A DNA stretch of 8,812 bases from Dehalococcoidales bacterium (GCA_030606585.1 JAUWGD010000070.1:1-8812), one strand, 5' to 3'. Counted from the stretch's first letter, positions 1 through 6,557 are shown. Translations and numbers: made by a program. Notes: a model not told the origin generated them from the letters alone.

Positions 1-555
1 CCTTCGGGGTCGGGCAAGTCCACGATGCTTAACCTGATGGGCTGCCTGGATAAACCAACCTCCGGCCAGTACTACCTGGAAGATAGAGAGGTCAGCCGCT
101 TAAGCGGGGGCGAACTGGCGCAGGTCAGGGGTAAAAAGATAGGTTTCATCTTCCAGACCTTCAACCTGCTGCCACGTCTCTCAGCGCTGGCTAACGTGGA
201 ACTCGGTATGAGGTATGTCGGCGGCAGCGACCGGAAAAAAGCCACGGAGGCGCTGGAAAGGGTCGGACTGGGGGAACGCGCCAGCCACCGTCCCACCGAG
301 CTTTCGGGGGGTGAGCAGCAGAGAGTGTCCATTGCCCGGGCGCTGGTAAAAAATCCGCCGCTGCTCCTTGCCGATGAGCCCACGGGCAATCTCGACAGCA
401 AATCCGGTGAAGACATAATCTCCATACTAACCTCGCTGCACGCCGAGCAGGGTATCACGCTGATTATGATTACGCATGATGCCAATATCGCCCATCACTG
501 CCAGCGTATTATTCACCTTAAAGACGGCGAGATAGTCACGGAGGAAACCGTATGA
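1..555 (+). CDS. ABC transporter ATP-binding protein, MacB/LolD type (5' partial)
   Basis: The gene is open at the left edge and enters in frame 1 inside the Walker A loop (PSGSGKST), so roughly the first 35-45 residues are missing; the ATG at position 25 is an internal methionine, not the start. The 184 visible residues carry a complete remaining nucleotide-binding domain: Q-loop (IGFIFQTFNLLP), ABC signature (LSGGEQQR), Walker B (LLLADEPTGNLDS) with D-loop, and the H-loop (ITHD). The 'PTGNLDS' form and the direct coupling to an FtsX-type permease place it in the MacB/LolD/FtsE branch, which powers mechanotransmission or export of lipoproteins, peptides or small molecules rather than import. 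It acts on the cytoplasmic face of the membrane with the permease encoded next, whose ATG overlaps its stop. The substrate cannot be told from sequence. Confidence 0.93.
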   Translation, partial: PSGSGKSTMLNLMGCLDKPTSGQYYLEDREVSRLSGGELAQVRGKKIGFIFQTFNLLPRLSALANVELGMRYVGGSDRKKATEALERVGLGERASHRPTELSGGEQQRVSIARALVKNPPLLLADEPTGNLDSKSGEDIISILTSLHAEQGITLIMITHDANIAHHCQRIIHLKDGEIVTEETV

Positions 556-1778
556 GGAAATGGCTGGACCCCATAACCACTGCCTGGAGCGGCGTTATTA
601 CCCATAAACTACGCAGCTTCTTAACCATCCTGGGTATCGTTATCGGTGTCGGCGCCGTGATTACGCTCATGTCCGTGGGTCGTGGGGCAGAACAACAGAT
701 ACTTACCAATATCCAAAGCCTCGGCTCAAACCTGATTACCGTCAGCCCCGGCGCGTTCACCTTCGGCGGTATCAGGGGTGGTGTGTCGCAAACACTGACG
801 ATAGAGGACTCGCAGGCAATAGCAGCGCAGGTCCCCAATATATCCGCCATAGCCCCTTCCTACACGAGCAACCTGCAACTGGTGTACGGCGACAGCAACA
901 TGGACTCCCGGGTAACCGGTACCACCCCGGAATACATGGCGGTCAACAACCTGGAGGCTGCTGGCGGCACATTCTTCTCGTATGATGATTACCAGCGCAG
1001 CAATAAGGTAATCGTAATCGGCAGTAATGTCGCCGAAACTCTCTTCGGCGATACAAACCCCGTCGGTGAGCAGTTGCGGATGGGTACGATTATCGTACGC
1101 GTTATCGGCGTTCTGGAGAGTAAAGGGTTCATGTTCGGCTCGCCGGATGATGTTGTCTATATCCCCTTAACCGCCATGCAACAGACGGTTGCCCAGCCGA
1201 GGACACCCCAGGGCGGCCGCATCGTTTCCGCCGTGTCTCTGACCGTAAGCGATGAGTCACACACGCAGAGCGTCATCGATTCCATAACCAGCCTGCTCCG
1301 CACGCGTCACCATCTGACCGCCATGGCCGAGGATGACTTTAATATCATGTCCACCGAGGAAATAGCCGCCACCTTCTCGGAAGCTATGGGCACAATGACC
1401 CTTCTTCTGGGAGCCATCGCCGCTATTTCTCTGCTGGTGGGAGGCATCGGCGTGATGAACATCATGCTGGTATCGGTGCTGGAAAGGACCAGGGAGATAG
1501 GAATCCGCAAGGCGCTGGGCGCCCGGGAGCGGGATATCTGGGGCCAGTTTTTAATCGAAGCGGCATTTTTATCATTCGCCGGCGGCATCATCGGGATTAT
1601 AGGTGGCTGGGGAATATCGTTCTTCATCGCCAGAATGGGTGTAATGGAAACCCTGGTAACTGCGGACATTGTCATCCTGGCCGTTTCCGTATCGGTCGGT
1701 ATCGGCCTGTTCTTCGGCTTCTATCCCGCCTGGAACGCTTCCCGCCTCAACCCCATCGACGCCCTCAGGTCGGAATAA
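552..1778 (+). CDS. MacB-like ABC transporter permease (FtsX family)
   Basis: This 408-residue protein has the classic MacB layout: a short cytoplasmic N-terminus, transmembrane helix 1 at about residues 21-42, a large extracytoplasmic core domain (about 45-275, MacB_PCD type), and three C-terminal helices at about 281-306, 334-359 and 371-392. The conserved coupling segment ERTREIGIRKALGA (311-324) contacts the ATPase, and the C-terminal YPAWNASRLNPIDALR is typical of the family. Length matches single-component permeases that pair with a separate ATPase. Start and upstream stop share the ATGA at 552-555, indicating translational coupling. Such pairs act as homodimers that couple ATP hydrolysis in the cytoplasm to work outside the membrane. 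No membrane-fusion partner is visible here; it may lie upstream of the window. The role (peptide, lipoprotein or toxin export) is undetermined. Confidence 0.93.
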   Translation: MRKWLDPITTAWSGVITHKLRSFLTILGIVIGVGAVITLMSVGRGAEQQILTNIQSLGSNLITVSPGAFTFGGIRGGVSQTLTIEDSQAIAAQVPNISAIAPSYTSNLQLVYGDSNMDSRVTGTTPEYMAVNNLEAAGGTFFSYDDYQRSNKVIVIGSNVAETLFGDTNPVGEQLRMGTIIVRVIGVLESKGFMFGSPDDVVYIPLTAMQQTVAQPRTPQGGRIVSAVSLTVSDESHTQSVIDSITSLLRTRHHLTAMAEDDFNIMSTEEIAATFSEAMGTMTLLLGAIAAISLLVGGIGVMNIMLVSVLERTREIGIRKALGARERDIWGQFLIEAAFLSFAGGIIGIIGGWGISFFIARMGVMETLVTADIVILAVSVSVGIGLFFGFYPAWNASRLNPIDALRSE

Positions 1779-1848
1779 ACCATACCCTCAACGCGGCAAC
1801 GTTGCCCCACGCACCCCTTTTCAGCCGGCGGGACCGTGGGACCGTGTC

Positions 1849-1877
1849 TTGCAAAAGAGTACCCGAGCATTCATAAT
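1849..1877 (+). promoter_or_regulatory. Candidate sigma70-type promoter for the DUF169 gene
   Basis: A -35-like TTGCAA (1849-1854) is separated by exactly 17 bp from a -10-like CATAAT (1872-1877), 36 bp before the proposed ATG. The -10 matches the consensus at five of six positions and the -35 at four. It sits in the only sizeable gap upstream of the gene, after the exporter operon. Prediction by eye only. Confidence 0.5.
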
Positions 1878-1913
1878 GTAGCTGCCGATAACAGAATGCA
1901 AGGGGGATATTCC

Positions 1914-2657
1914 ATGGCAACGTTGAAAGAATGTAATCAATACGGAGAAGAACTTGAGAACCTTCTGGGATTAAGCACGTCCCCGGTGGCCGTAAAGATG
2001 CTGGCGAAGGAAGAAGAAATCCCGGAGGGGGCCATCCGCCCTAAAAAAGACCATGGGTATCACCTTGCCCAGTGCCAGGCTTTCGCCCTGTCGCGCCGCG
2101 ATAGAGCCACGGTAGCCATGCTCAAAGAAGACAACTGGTGTCCCGGCGCCGTAATATCCTACGGACTGGTGCCGAAGCCGGATAATCCTTCTGCCAGTGG
2201 CCAGAACCCGTACGTTTGCTTCGAGTACGGCAAGTACATCGGTATCCTTACCGCCCCGCTGCAGACGGCCGCTTTTACACCGGACGTCGTGATTATTTAT
2301 TGCGATACCAATCAACTCCGCATTATACTCCTGTCCCTGAAAATGGAGGACAGACCTAATGTGAAAACGAACTTATTCCCTTTCTCCTGCTCCAATTCCA
2401 TCATACCCGTAATGCTGAACGGCGAATACTGGGTCAACCTGCCCGACCCCGGTGAATACGCACGGGCGCTGACAATCGCGGGGGAAATGATGTTCTCCGT
2501 TCCCGGAGGAAAACTGGCCGAAATAACAGAGGGTCTCAGGCAGTTTGACAAGAATGAATCCGGGTTTGCCCATGAACAGATGATGATGAGGCCGGATTTC
2601 CCTCAGCCGGACCTGTACAAGAGGGTATTCGAGGGCTGGGGCATGGACCACGAATAG
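1914..2657 (+). CDS. DUF169 family protein (COG2043-like)
   Basis: A 247-residue soluble protein that I recognise as DUF169, a family of unknown biochemical function frequent in methanogens and anaerobic bacteria. Supporting stretches are SPVAVKML near residue 23, AQCQAFALSRR (52-62), NWCPGAVISYGL (74-85) and the C-terminal third with GEYWVNLPDPGEYARA. Six cysteines occur (7, 54, 76, 102, 130, 159); those at 54, 76, 102 and 159 lie in conserved-looking stretches and could hold a metal or iron-sulfur centre, which is inference. No signal peptide or membrane helix is seen. I chose ATG 1914 because AGGGGG at 1901-1906 sits 7 nt upstream; a longer open frame to 1836 has no ribosome site and would run through the predicted promoter. 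It appears monocistronic, since the next gene has its own promoter. Confidence 0.85.
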   Translation: MATLKECNQYGEELENLLGLSTSPVAVKMLAKEEEIPEGAIRPKKDHGYHLAQCQAFALSRRDRATVAMLKEDNWCPGAVISYGLVPKPDNPSASGQNPYVCFEYGKYIGILTAPLQTAAFTPDVVIIYCDTNQLRIILLSLKMEDRPNVKTNLFPFSCSNSIIPVMLNGEYWVNLPDPGEYARALTIAGEMMFSVPGGKLAEITEGLRQFDKNESGFAHEQMMMRPDFPQPDLYKRVFEGWGMDHE

Positions 2658-2680
2658 CCCGATTCATTACCGACATATTA

Positions 2681-2709
2681 TTGCATTATTATAATCCTTG
2701 TGTTATCAT
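2681..2709 (+). promoter_or_regulatory. Candidate sigma70-type promoter for the DUF134-led operon
   Basis: TTGCAT (2681-2686) and TATCAT (2704-2709) are spaced by 17 bp. They place a likely transcription start near 2715-2717, inside the 22-bp palindrome that begins at 2712. A second, overlapping -10 option is a perfect TATAAT at 2690-2695, but its -35 (TTACCG, 2667-2672) is weak. The AT-rich composition of this 97-bp gap contrasts with the flanking genes and fits a promoter. Confidence 0.55.
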
Positions 2710-2711
2710 AA

Positions 2712-2733
2712 ATTATGAGCATATGCTCATAAT
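2712..2733. promoter_or_regulatory. Perfect 22-bp palindrome, probable operator
   Basis: The sequence from 2712 to 2733 equals its own reverse complement over all 22 bases (arms ATTATGAGCAT / ATGCTCATAAT, no spacer). It begins 3 bp after the predicted -10 element and ends 21 bp before the ATG of the DUF134 regulator. Position across the predicted transcription start is typical of a repressor operator. The zero-length loop and absence of a T-run make a terminator unlikely. The simplest reading is autoregulation by the DUF134 protein, binding as a dimer; that link is inference. Confidence 0.7.
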
Positions 2734-2754
2734 AGACGAGGGATTATAGTAGAA

Positions 2755-3162
2755 ATGCCCAGACCGCAAAAGTGCCGTCGCGTAGCCTACGTGCCGGGGG
2801 TAACGTATTTCAAACCTTCTGGTATTCCCATGAGGTCGTTGGAAGAAATCCGGCTTTCCCTGGAGGAAGCCGAGGCGCTGCGCCTGAAAGACCTGGAAGG
2901 AATGGAGCAGGAGACTGCCTCGGAAAGGATGAATGTTTCACGACCTACCTTTCAGAGAGTTTTATCCTCGGCGCGCCGGAAGGTCGCCGAGGCCCTGCTT
3001 AACGGCAGAGCGATAAGGATTTCCGGCGGCAACTACGAGATGGCATCCCGCCGGTTACGCTGCCGGAGCGGCCACGAGTGGGACGCCCCGCTTGAACCGG
3101 AAGCAGATGAGTCACCGGCGCTCTGCCCTACCTGTAATACGCCGGGCACTCATAAATATTGA
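2755..3162 (+). CDS. DUF134 family DNA-binding regulator with C-terminal zinc-ribbon-like tail
   Basis: This 135-residue protein opens with the DUF134 (COG1342) hallmark MPRPQKCRRV. A helix-turn-helix of the sigma70 region-4 type spans about residues 36-80 (LEEAEALRLKDLEGM, then VSRPTFQRVLSSARRKVAEAL). A C-terminal extension holds C103, H107, C124 and C127 in a C-x3-H...C-x2-C arrangement (CPTC) that looks able to bind zinc or another metal. DUF134 proteins are predicted transcription factors, often beside metal-cofactor genes. Here the gene heads the operon directly behind a perfect palindrome, so it probably senses a metal or cofactor state and controls the genes that follow. A GAGGG at 2738-2742 is the best ribosome site but is 12 nt from the ATG, so translation may be modest. 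The stop at 3160-3162 lies 8 nt before the next ATG. Confidence 0.9.
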   Translation: MPRPQKCRRVAYVPGVTYFKPSGIPMRSLEEIRLSLEEAEALRLKDLEGMEQETASERMNVSRPTFQRVLSSARRKVAEALLNGRAIRISGGNYEMASRRLRCRSGHEWDAPLEPEADESPALCPTCNTPGTHKY

Positions 3163-3170
3163 GGAAAATA

Positions 3171-3902
3171 ATGCAAATTATTAACGACCTGCTATCTATC
3201 CTGGACTATGAAGCGCCCGTGGCGGACATACGCCAGGGGCCGTTCCAGACAGCCGTCCTCACCCGTAACTGCGGTCTGGCCTCCACACCTCATGACCCCG
3301 GCCCCCACCATGATAAAAGCCCGGTAAAGGAAACGGGGTATTTACTCGACCGGAACGCCGGCGAGCTGGCGCAACTGGCTCTCTCGTCGAGTTCTCTGGA
3401 AGCGGCTATCGGTATGGCGACGATTAACTCTCTAATCGAGGTTGACGAACAGAAATGCGAAGAGCTTAACGCCGCCGACCTTATCGCCCGGAAAGGCGAA
3501 AACAGGAAAGTGGCGATAATCGGGCATTTCCCCTTTATTCCCCGGCTCAAATCCATAGTAAAGGAGCTCTGGGTGATAGAAAAGAACCCGCAGGCGGGGG
3601 ATTACGGCGAAGCAGAATCCGAAAACCTTATCCCCCGGGCGGATGTAGTCGGTATCACCGGTACGGCCTTCACCAATCATACCATCGAACACCTGCTGGA
3701 CCTCTGCAATCCCGATGCCTATGTCGTCGTCCTGGGAGGGACGGCGCCCCTTTCGCCCGTGCTGTTCGACTACGGCGTTGACGCCGTTTCGGGTACGCTG
3801 GTGACCGACCCTCAACTCGTACTGCGTTACGTCAGCCAGGGGACCACCTTCCGCCAGATTAAGGGCACCCGATTGTTAACGATGATGAAGGAAAGCATTT
3901 AG
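3171..3902 (+). CDS. DUF4213/DUF364 protein A (putative heavy-metal chelation family)
   Basis: A 243-residue cytoplasmic protein with an N-terminal DUF4213-like part (about 1-105) and a C-terminal DUF364 Rossmann-like part (about 110-230). The latter is seen from the strand-loop KVAIIGHFPFIP (113-124), the acidic strand end LWVIEKNP, ADVVGITGTAFTNHT (157-171) and VVVLGGTAPLSP. The first solved DUF364 structure, from Desulfitobacterium, combined an enolase-like N-domain with a Rossmann-like domain and led to a proposed role in heavy-metal chelation; no reaction is established. A histidine-rich loop (H41, H46, H47) is a candidate metal contact. ATG 3171 is preferred, with AGGA at 3162-3165 placed 5 nt away; a TTG at 3159 overlapping the previous stop is the alternative and adds four residues. 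A paralogue lies two genes downstream. Confidence 0.85.
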   Translation: MQIINDLLSILDYEAPVADIRQGPFQTAVLTRNCGLASTPHDPGPHHDKSPVKETGYLLDRNAGELAQLALSSSSLEAAIGMATINSLIEVDEQKCEELNAADLIARKGENRKVAIIGHFPFIPRLKSIVKELWVIEKNPQAGDYGEAESENLIPRADVVGITGTAFTNHTIEHLLDLCNPDAYVVVLGGTAPLSPVLFDYGVDAVSGTLVTDPQLVLRYVSQGTTFRQIKGTRLLTMMKESI

Positions 3903-3906
3903 ACTA

Positions 3907-4719
3907 ATGGCGAAGCGAAGCAAACGGATTATGTTCACAGCGATACTGGCATTTACCGCTGTCCTGCTCGTACTTCCGGGGGTTTCCTGCTCATCGCCAC
4001 CATCCACTCTGACTGTTTTCGCCGCCGCCGGGGCCAAGCCACCGCTTGATGAGATTTGTCGCCAGTTCGGTGAGCGGTGCCAGACAAGGATAGAAATGAA
4101 CTACGGAGGAGGCGGCGAGGTGCTGAACCAGATGGTGCTCTCCCGCAGCGGTGATATTTATATTGCCCCGGAGCAGCTTTTCATGGAAATGGCGCGTGAA
4201 AAGCAGGCTATCGACCCGCAGACGATACAAAGCGTGGCATATATGATACCGGTTATCGCCGTGCCCGCCGGTAATCCCGCCAATATCTCCTGTCTGGCCG
4301 ACCTTGCCGGACCGGGAATCCAGGTAGCCGTCACCCGGCAGGAAACAACGCTCCTGGGTAAATACGCCCCGGAGATTTTCAGCAAGGCAGGCCTGGCGGA
4401 GGAAATCGGCAAGAACATCGTCACCGAGGCTGCCCGACCCGATAACCTGCTGACCATGCTCGTTATGGGGCAGGTAGATGCTGTCATTATCTGGCACTTT
4501 TACCAGACCCAGGCGCCTGATGATATAGAAATAATATTCCTGCCGCCGGAACAGCTAACGGGAACAGGCGAAATACAGATAGCCGTATCATCGTACTGTC
4601 AAAACGAAAGCGAGGCGCGGAAATTCATCGACTTTATAACATCTGTAGAGGGTAAAGAGGTATTTAAAAACTTCGGATATATTGTCGATACCGGGGAGGT
4701 GAAGCAATATTGGCATTAA
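3907..4719 (+). CDS. ModA-like substrate-binding lipoprotein (molybdate/tungstate-type)
   Basis: A 270-residue extracytoplasmic solute-binding protein. Residues 1-27 form a signal peptide: basic MAKRSKR, a hydrophobic core, and a lipobox-like GVSC with C28 as the probable lipidated cysteine. The mature part follows the ModA/SBP_bac_11 pattern: LTVFAAAG (35-42), NYGGGGEVLNQM (65-76), GDIYIAPEQLFMEMA (82-96), then LADLAGPGIQVAV and the C-terminal segment SEARKFIDFITSVEGKEVFKNFGY. In classical ModA the oxyanion is held partly by serines in 'AAAS' and 'GSSG' loops; here these read AAAG and GGGG, so ligand identity is uncertain. No modB or modC lies alongside. The gene starts 4 nt after the DUF364-A stop and its end overlaps DUF364-B by 10 bp, so binding protein and DUF364 proteins are very probably made together. 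Confidence 0.82.
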   Translation: MAKRSKRIMFTAILAFTAVLLVLPGVSCSSPPSTLTVFAAAGAKPPLDEICRQFGERCQTRIEMNYGGGGEVLNQMVLSRSGDIYIAPEQLFMEMAREKQAIDPQTIQSVAYMIPVIAVPAGNPANISCLADLAGPGIQVAVTRQETTLLGKYAPEIFSKAGLAEEIGKNIVTEAARPDNLLTMLVMGQVDAVIIWHFYQTQAPDDIEIIFLPPEQLTGTGEIQIAVSSYCQNESEARKFIDFITSVEGKEVFKNFGYIVDTGEVKQYWH

Positions 4720-5468
4720 AACCCGTTCTTGAAGAAGCGAAAGAAAAATTACAGGAAATCGTTACCGAGCATCGCCTGGGGGATGAAGTCGTGCAGGTGA
4801 CCATCGGCACACTCTCGGTAGAGCAGGCGATAGGCACACCCAGTCGGCAGGACTTCCCCCTGCTGGAGGGGAGAGAAGTAATGATTGAGGCGGAGTTTCA
4901 CGGGAGCCACGGCCAGGCCTTCACCGACCGCCCTCACGATTTTACCGGCTCCATAAATGACGTTATCAGCTTGAGCCCGGATAAAAACGAAAACAGGGCT
5001 ATATTCATCGCTACACTCAACGCAGTCATGGCGCACCTGGGTATGGTCAGCGGAACCCGCCACTGCCATGATGAAGAGCCGGAGGAATGCGCCAGAGAGA
5101 TTGCCCGGCATATTATGGATGAATCGGGCAGGGTTAAAGTCGGTATGGTGGGACTTCAACCGGCCATACTGGAAAATCTTGTCCTTACCTTCAGTTCCGA
5201 AAATGTGCGCTGCACCGACCTTAATCCCAAAAACGCAGGCTCAACTAAATACGGAGCCGAAATCTGGGACGGCCGGACGGAAACCGGCAGGCTCATAGAG
5301 TGGTGCGATATTCCGCTGGTTACGAGCAGCGCGCTTGTCAACAACACCTTTGACAATATCAGGAAAGAAGTTATCGCTCAGGGCAAACCACTGATTACTT
5401 TCGGCGTGACCGGCGCAGGGATATGTGCCCTGCTTGGCTTTGATAGATTATGCTTTCAACCGCACTAG
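4710..5468 (+). CDS. DUF4213/DUF364 protein B (putative heavy-metal chelation family)
   Basis: A 252-residue soluble protein of the same family as the gene two places upstream but strongly diverged. The N-terminal part includes FHGSHGQAFTD (63-73) and a motif RHCHDEEPEECA (117-128) with C119 and C127, which looks like a metal or cluster ligand set. The DUF364 Rossmann part begins at RVKVGMVGLQPAI (141-153) and continues through CTDLNP, WCDIPLVTSSALVNNTFD (198-215) and FGVTGAGICALLG. The start is TTG at 4710: an unusually strong GGAGGTGA (4695-4702) sits 7 nt upstream, inside the end of modA, which it overlaps by 10 bp. No ATG near the N-terminus would keep the fold intact. Function is probably linked to the metal species captured or sensed by the neighbouring lipoprotein; this is inference. 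Confidence 0.85.
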   Translation: MALKPVLEEAKEKLQEIVTEHRLGDEVVQVTIGTLSVEQAIGTPSRQDFPLLEGREVMIEAEFHGSHGQAFTDRPHDFTGSINDVISLSPDKNENRAIFIATLNAVMAHLGMVSGTRHCHDEEPEECAREIARHIMDESGRVKVGMVGLQPAILENLVLTFSSENVRCTDLNPKNAGSTKYGAEIWDGRTETGRLIEWCDIPLVTSSALVNNTFDNIRKEVIAQGKPLITFGVTGAGICALLGFDRLCFQPH

Positions 5469-5497
5469 AGTCTTTAAAGGAATAAAGGAGGTCAATT

Positions 5498-5881
5498 ATG
5501 AAAATTGCTATATCAGCGGTAGGACAAAGCCTGGATAGCCAGGTCGACCCGCGTTTCGGCCGTTGCCAGAATTTTGTTATAATCGATATGGATACGATGG
5601 AGTTCGAGGCAATAGCCAACGAATCGGCGGCTGCCGCGGGCGGCGCTGGTATCGCCACTGCCCAGATGATTGCCGGAAAAGGGGTTGAGGCTGTACTCAC
5701 CGGCAACTGCGGACCCAATGCTTTCGGCGTTCTTAATAGCGCCGGCATAAAAGTCATGACAGGGGCTACCGGTACCGTACATGAAGCTATCGAGAGTTAC
5801 AAGGCAGGCAAGCTACAGGCCAGCTCCCAGGCCAGCGCCGGCGCTCACTCGGGAATGAAACGCGGCAGGGGCATGGCTTAA
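5498..5881 (+). CDS. PF02579-family protein A (NifX/NifB C-terminal-like, Fe-Mo cofactor type)
   Basis: A 127-residue protein with the iron-molybdenum-cofactor-binding fold (RNase H-like). Typical landmarks are MKIAISAVGQSLDSQVDPRFGRC (1-23), NFVIIDMDT, the helix GIATAQMIAGKGVEAVLTGNCGPNA (51-75) and GIKVMTGATGTVHEAIESYKAGKL (83-106). Characterised relatives include NifX and NafY, which carry nitrogenase cofactor precursors, and the orange protein ORP of Desulfovibrio, which binds a Mo-Cu-sulfide cluster; the fold alone does not prove which cluster binds. C23 and C71 are candidate ligands. The tail after residue 107 is low in complexity, with Ser/Ala/Gly then KRGRG. A near-ideal AAAGGAGGT at 5484-5492 precedes the ATG, suggesting high expression. 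No nif structural genes are in the window, so a nitrogenase link is not supported. Confidence 0.9.
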   Translation: MKIAISAVGQSLDSQVDPRFGRCQNFVIIDMDTMEFEAIANESAAAAGGAGIATAQMIAGKGVEAVLTGNCGPNAFGVLNSAGIKVMTGATGTVHEAIESYKAGKLQASSQASAGAHSGMKRGRGMA

Positions 5882-5918
5882 AGGCTTGAGGACCGGATAA
5901 AATCAGGGAGGTGAAAAT

Positions 5919-6116
5919 ATGCCTAGAGGAGACGGAACAGGACCGCCATCCGGGAGTAACCAGAGGGGAGGCAGAATGAGTGGTAATCGACCCGGGGCGG
6001 GCCCCGGCGGCGACTGCGTTTGCCCCAGCTGCGGAGAGAAAGTAACGCATCAACCGGGAAACCCGTGCTATAATATAAACTGTCCCAAGTGCGGTACAAA
6101 GATGACGCGGGGATAA
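5919..6116 (+). CDS. Small zinc-ribbon protein with DUF5320-like N-terminus
   Basis: A 65-residue protein in two parts. Residues 1-32 are Gly/Pro/Arg-rich and start MPRGDGTGP, the opening seen in many small DUF5320-type proteins that accompany PF02579 genes. Residues 33-60 form a compact cysteine module: C33, C35, C38 (VCPSCG), C50, C55 and C58 (CPKCG), plus H44. The paired CPxCG knuckles indicate a zinc ribbon or rubredoxin-like metal site. GGGAGG at 5906-5911 lies 7 nt before the ATG. It sits between a PF02579 gene and a CoA-binding-fold gene with gaps of 37 and 49 nt, so it should be co-transcribed. A role as a small metal or protein-interaction adaptor in the cluster is plausible but not shown. 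Confidence 0.8.
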   Translation: MPRGDGTGPPSGSNQRGGRMSGNRPGAGPGGDCVCPSCGEKVTHQPGNPCYNINCPKCGTKMTRG

Positions 6117-6165
6117 AAATAAAGGAAACAACCTATCTACTGTCCGGTACAAGGAGAGATGGCGC

Positions 6166-6543
6166 GTGCAGGATTTGATAAAAGAGTTTATAGCGCAGAA
6201 GAAGTTCGCCGTCGTCGGGGCTACCGATAATCCGGAAAAATACGGACACCAGGTACTCGTCAACCTGAAAAACAGGGACTACGAGGTGTATCCCGTAAAT
6301 CCCAGGCTGGAGACGATTGAAGGAATGAAGTGTTATGCGACCCTCTCCGAACTGCCGGTAAAAGTAGATGTCGTGGACTTTGTCGTGCCTCCGGCGGCCA
6401 CCGAGTCTATTCTTGACGAATGCCTGAAACTGGGTCTTAACCGTATATGGCTCCAGCCCGGCTCGGAAAGCGAAGCGGCTATCAGGTTCTGCCAGGAGAA
6501 TAATCTTAAAGTAGTGCACAGTGTTTGCGTAATGATGAACTGA
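6166..6543 (+). CDS. CoA-binding domain protein (CoA_binding_2, YccU-like)
   Basis: A 125-residue single-domain Rossmann protein. The nucleotide-binding loop FAVVGATDNPEKYGHQV occupies residues 14-30, followed by YEVYPVNPRLETIEG (39-53), DVVDFVVPPAAT (68-79) and the conserved WLQPGSES (95-102). These match stand-alone relatives of the CoA-binding domain of succinyl-CoA synthetase; the family binds CoA or a similar nucleotide, but its physiological role is mostly unknown. The start is GTG at 6166, with AAGGAG at 6151-6156 placed 9 nt upstream; the ATG at 6159 is in another frame. A C-terminal cysteine (C121) is close to the end, as in many family members. The next gene begins 14 nt after its stop. 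Confidence 0.9.
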   Translation: MQDLIKEFIAQKKFAVVGATDNPEKYGHQVLVNLKNRDYEVYPVNPRLETIEGMKCYATLSELPVKVDVVDFVVPPAATESILDECLKLGLNRIWLQPGSESEAAIRFCQENNLKVVHSVCVMMN

Positions 6544-6557
6544 GCGGGAGTAAACGC

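Noticed and set aside
1795..1806. 12-bp perfect palindrome GGCAACGTTGCC downstream of the permease gene
   Set aside because: It is short, has no loop and no T-run, so it is not a convincing terminator, and it is too far from the DUF169 promoter to be called an operator.
1831..1846. Tandem 8-bp repeat (GGACCGTG twice) in the 135-bp gap
   Set aside because: Only two copies, with no further copies nearby; chance or slippage is sufficient.
1669..1881. 70-codon + strand open frame overlapping the permease 3' end
   Set aside because: Out-of-frame shadow of the permease with low-complexity Ser/Pro content, and no ribosome site.
1836..1913. Extended N-terminus for the DUF169 gene
   Set aside because: It has no ribosome site at the upstream ATG, it would overlap the predicted promoter, and the added residues do not look like the family's N-terminus; ATG 1914 has a proper Shine-Dalgarno sequence.
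3991..4497. 168-codon open frame antisense to the ModA-like gene
   Set aside because: Composition-driven shadow of a well-supported gene; the product resembles no family and there is no ribosome site or promoter.
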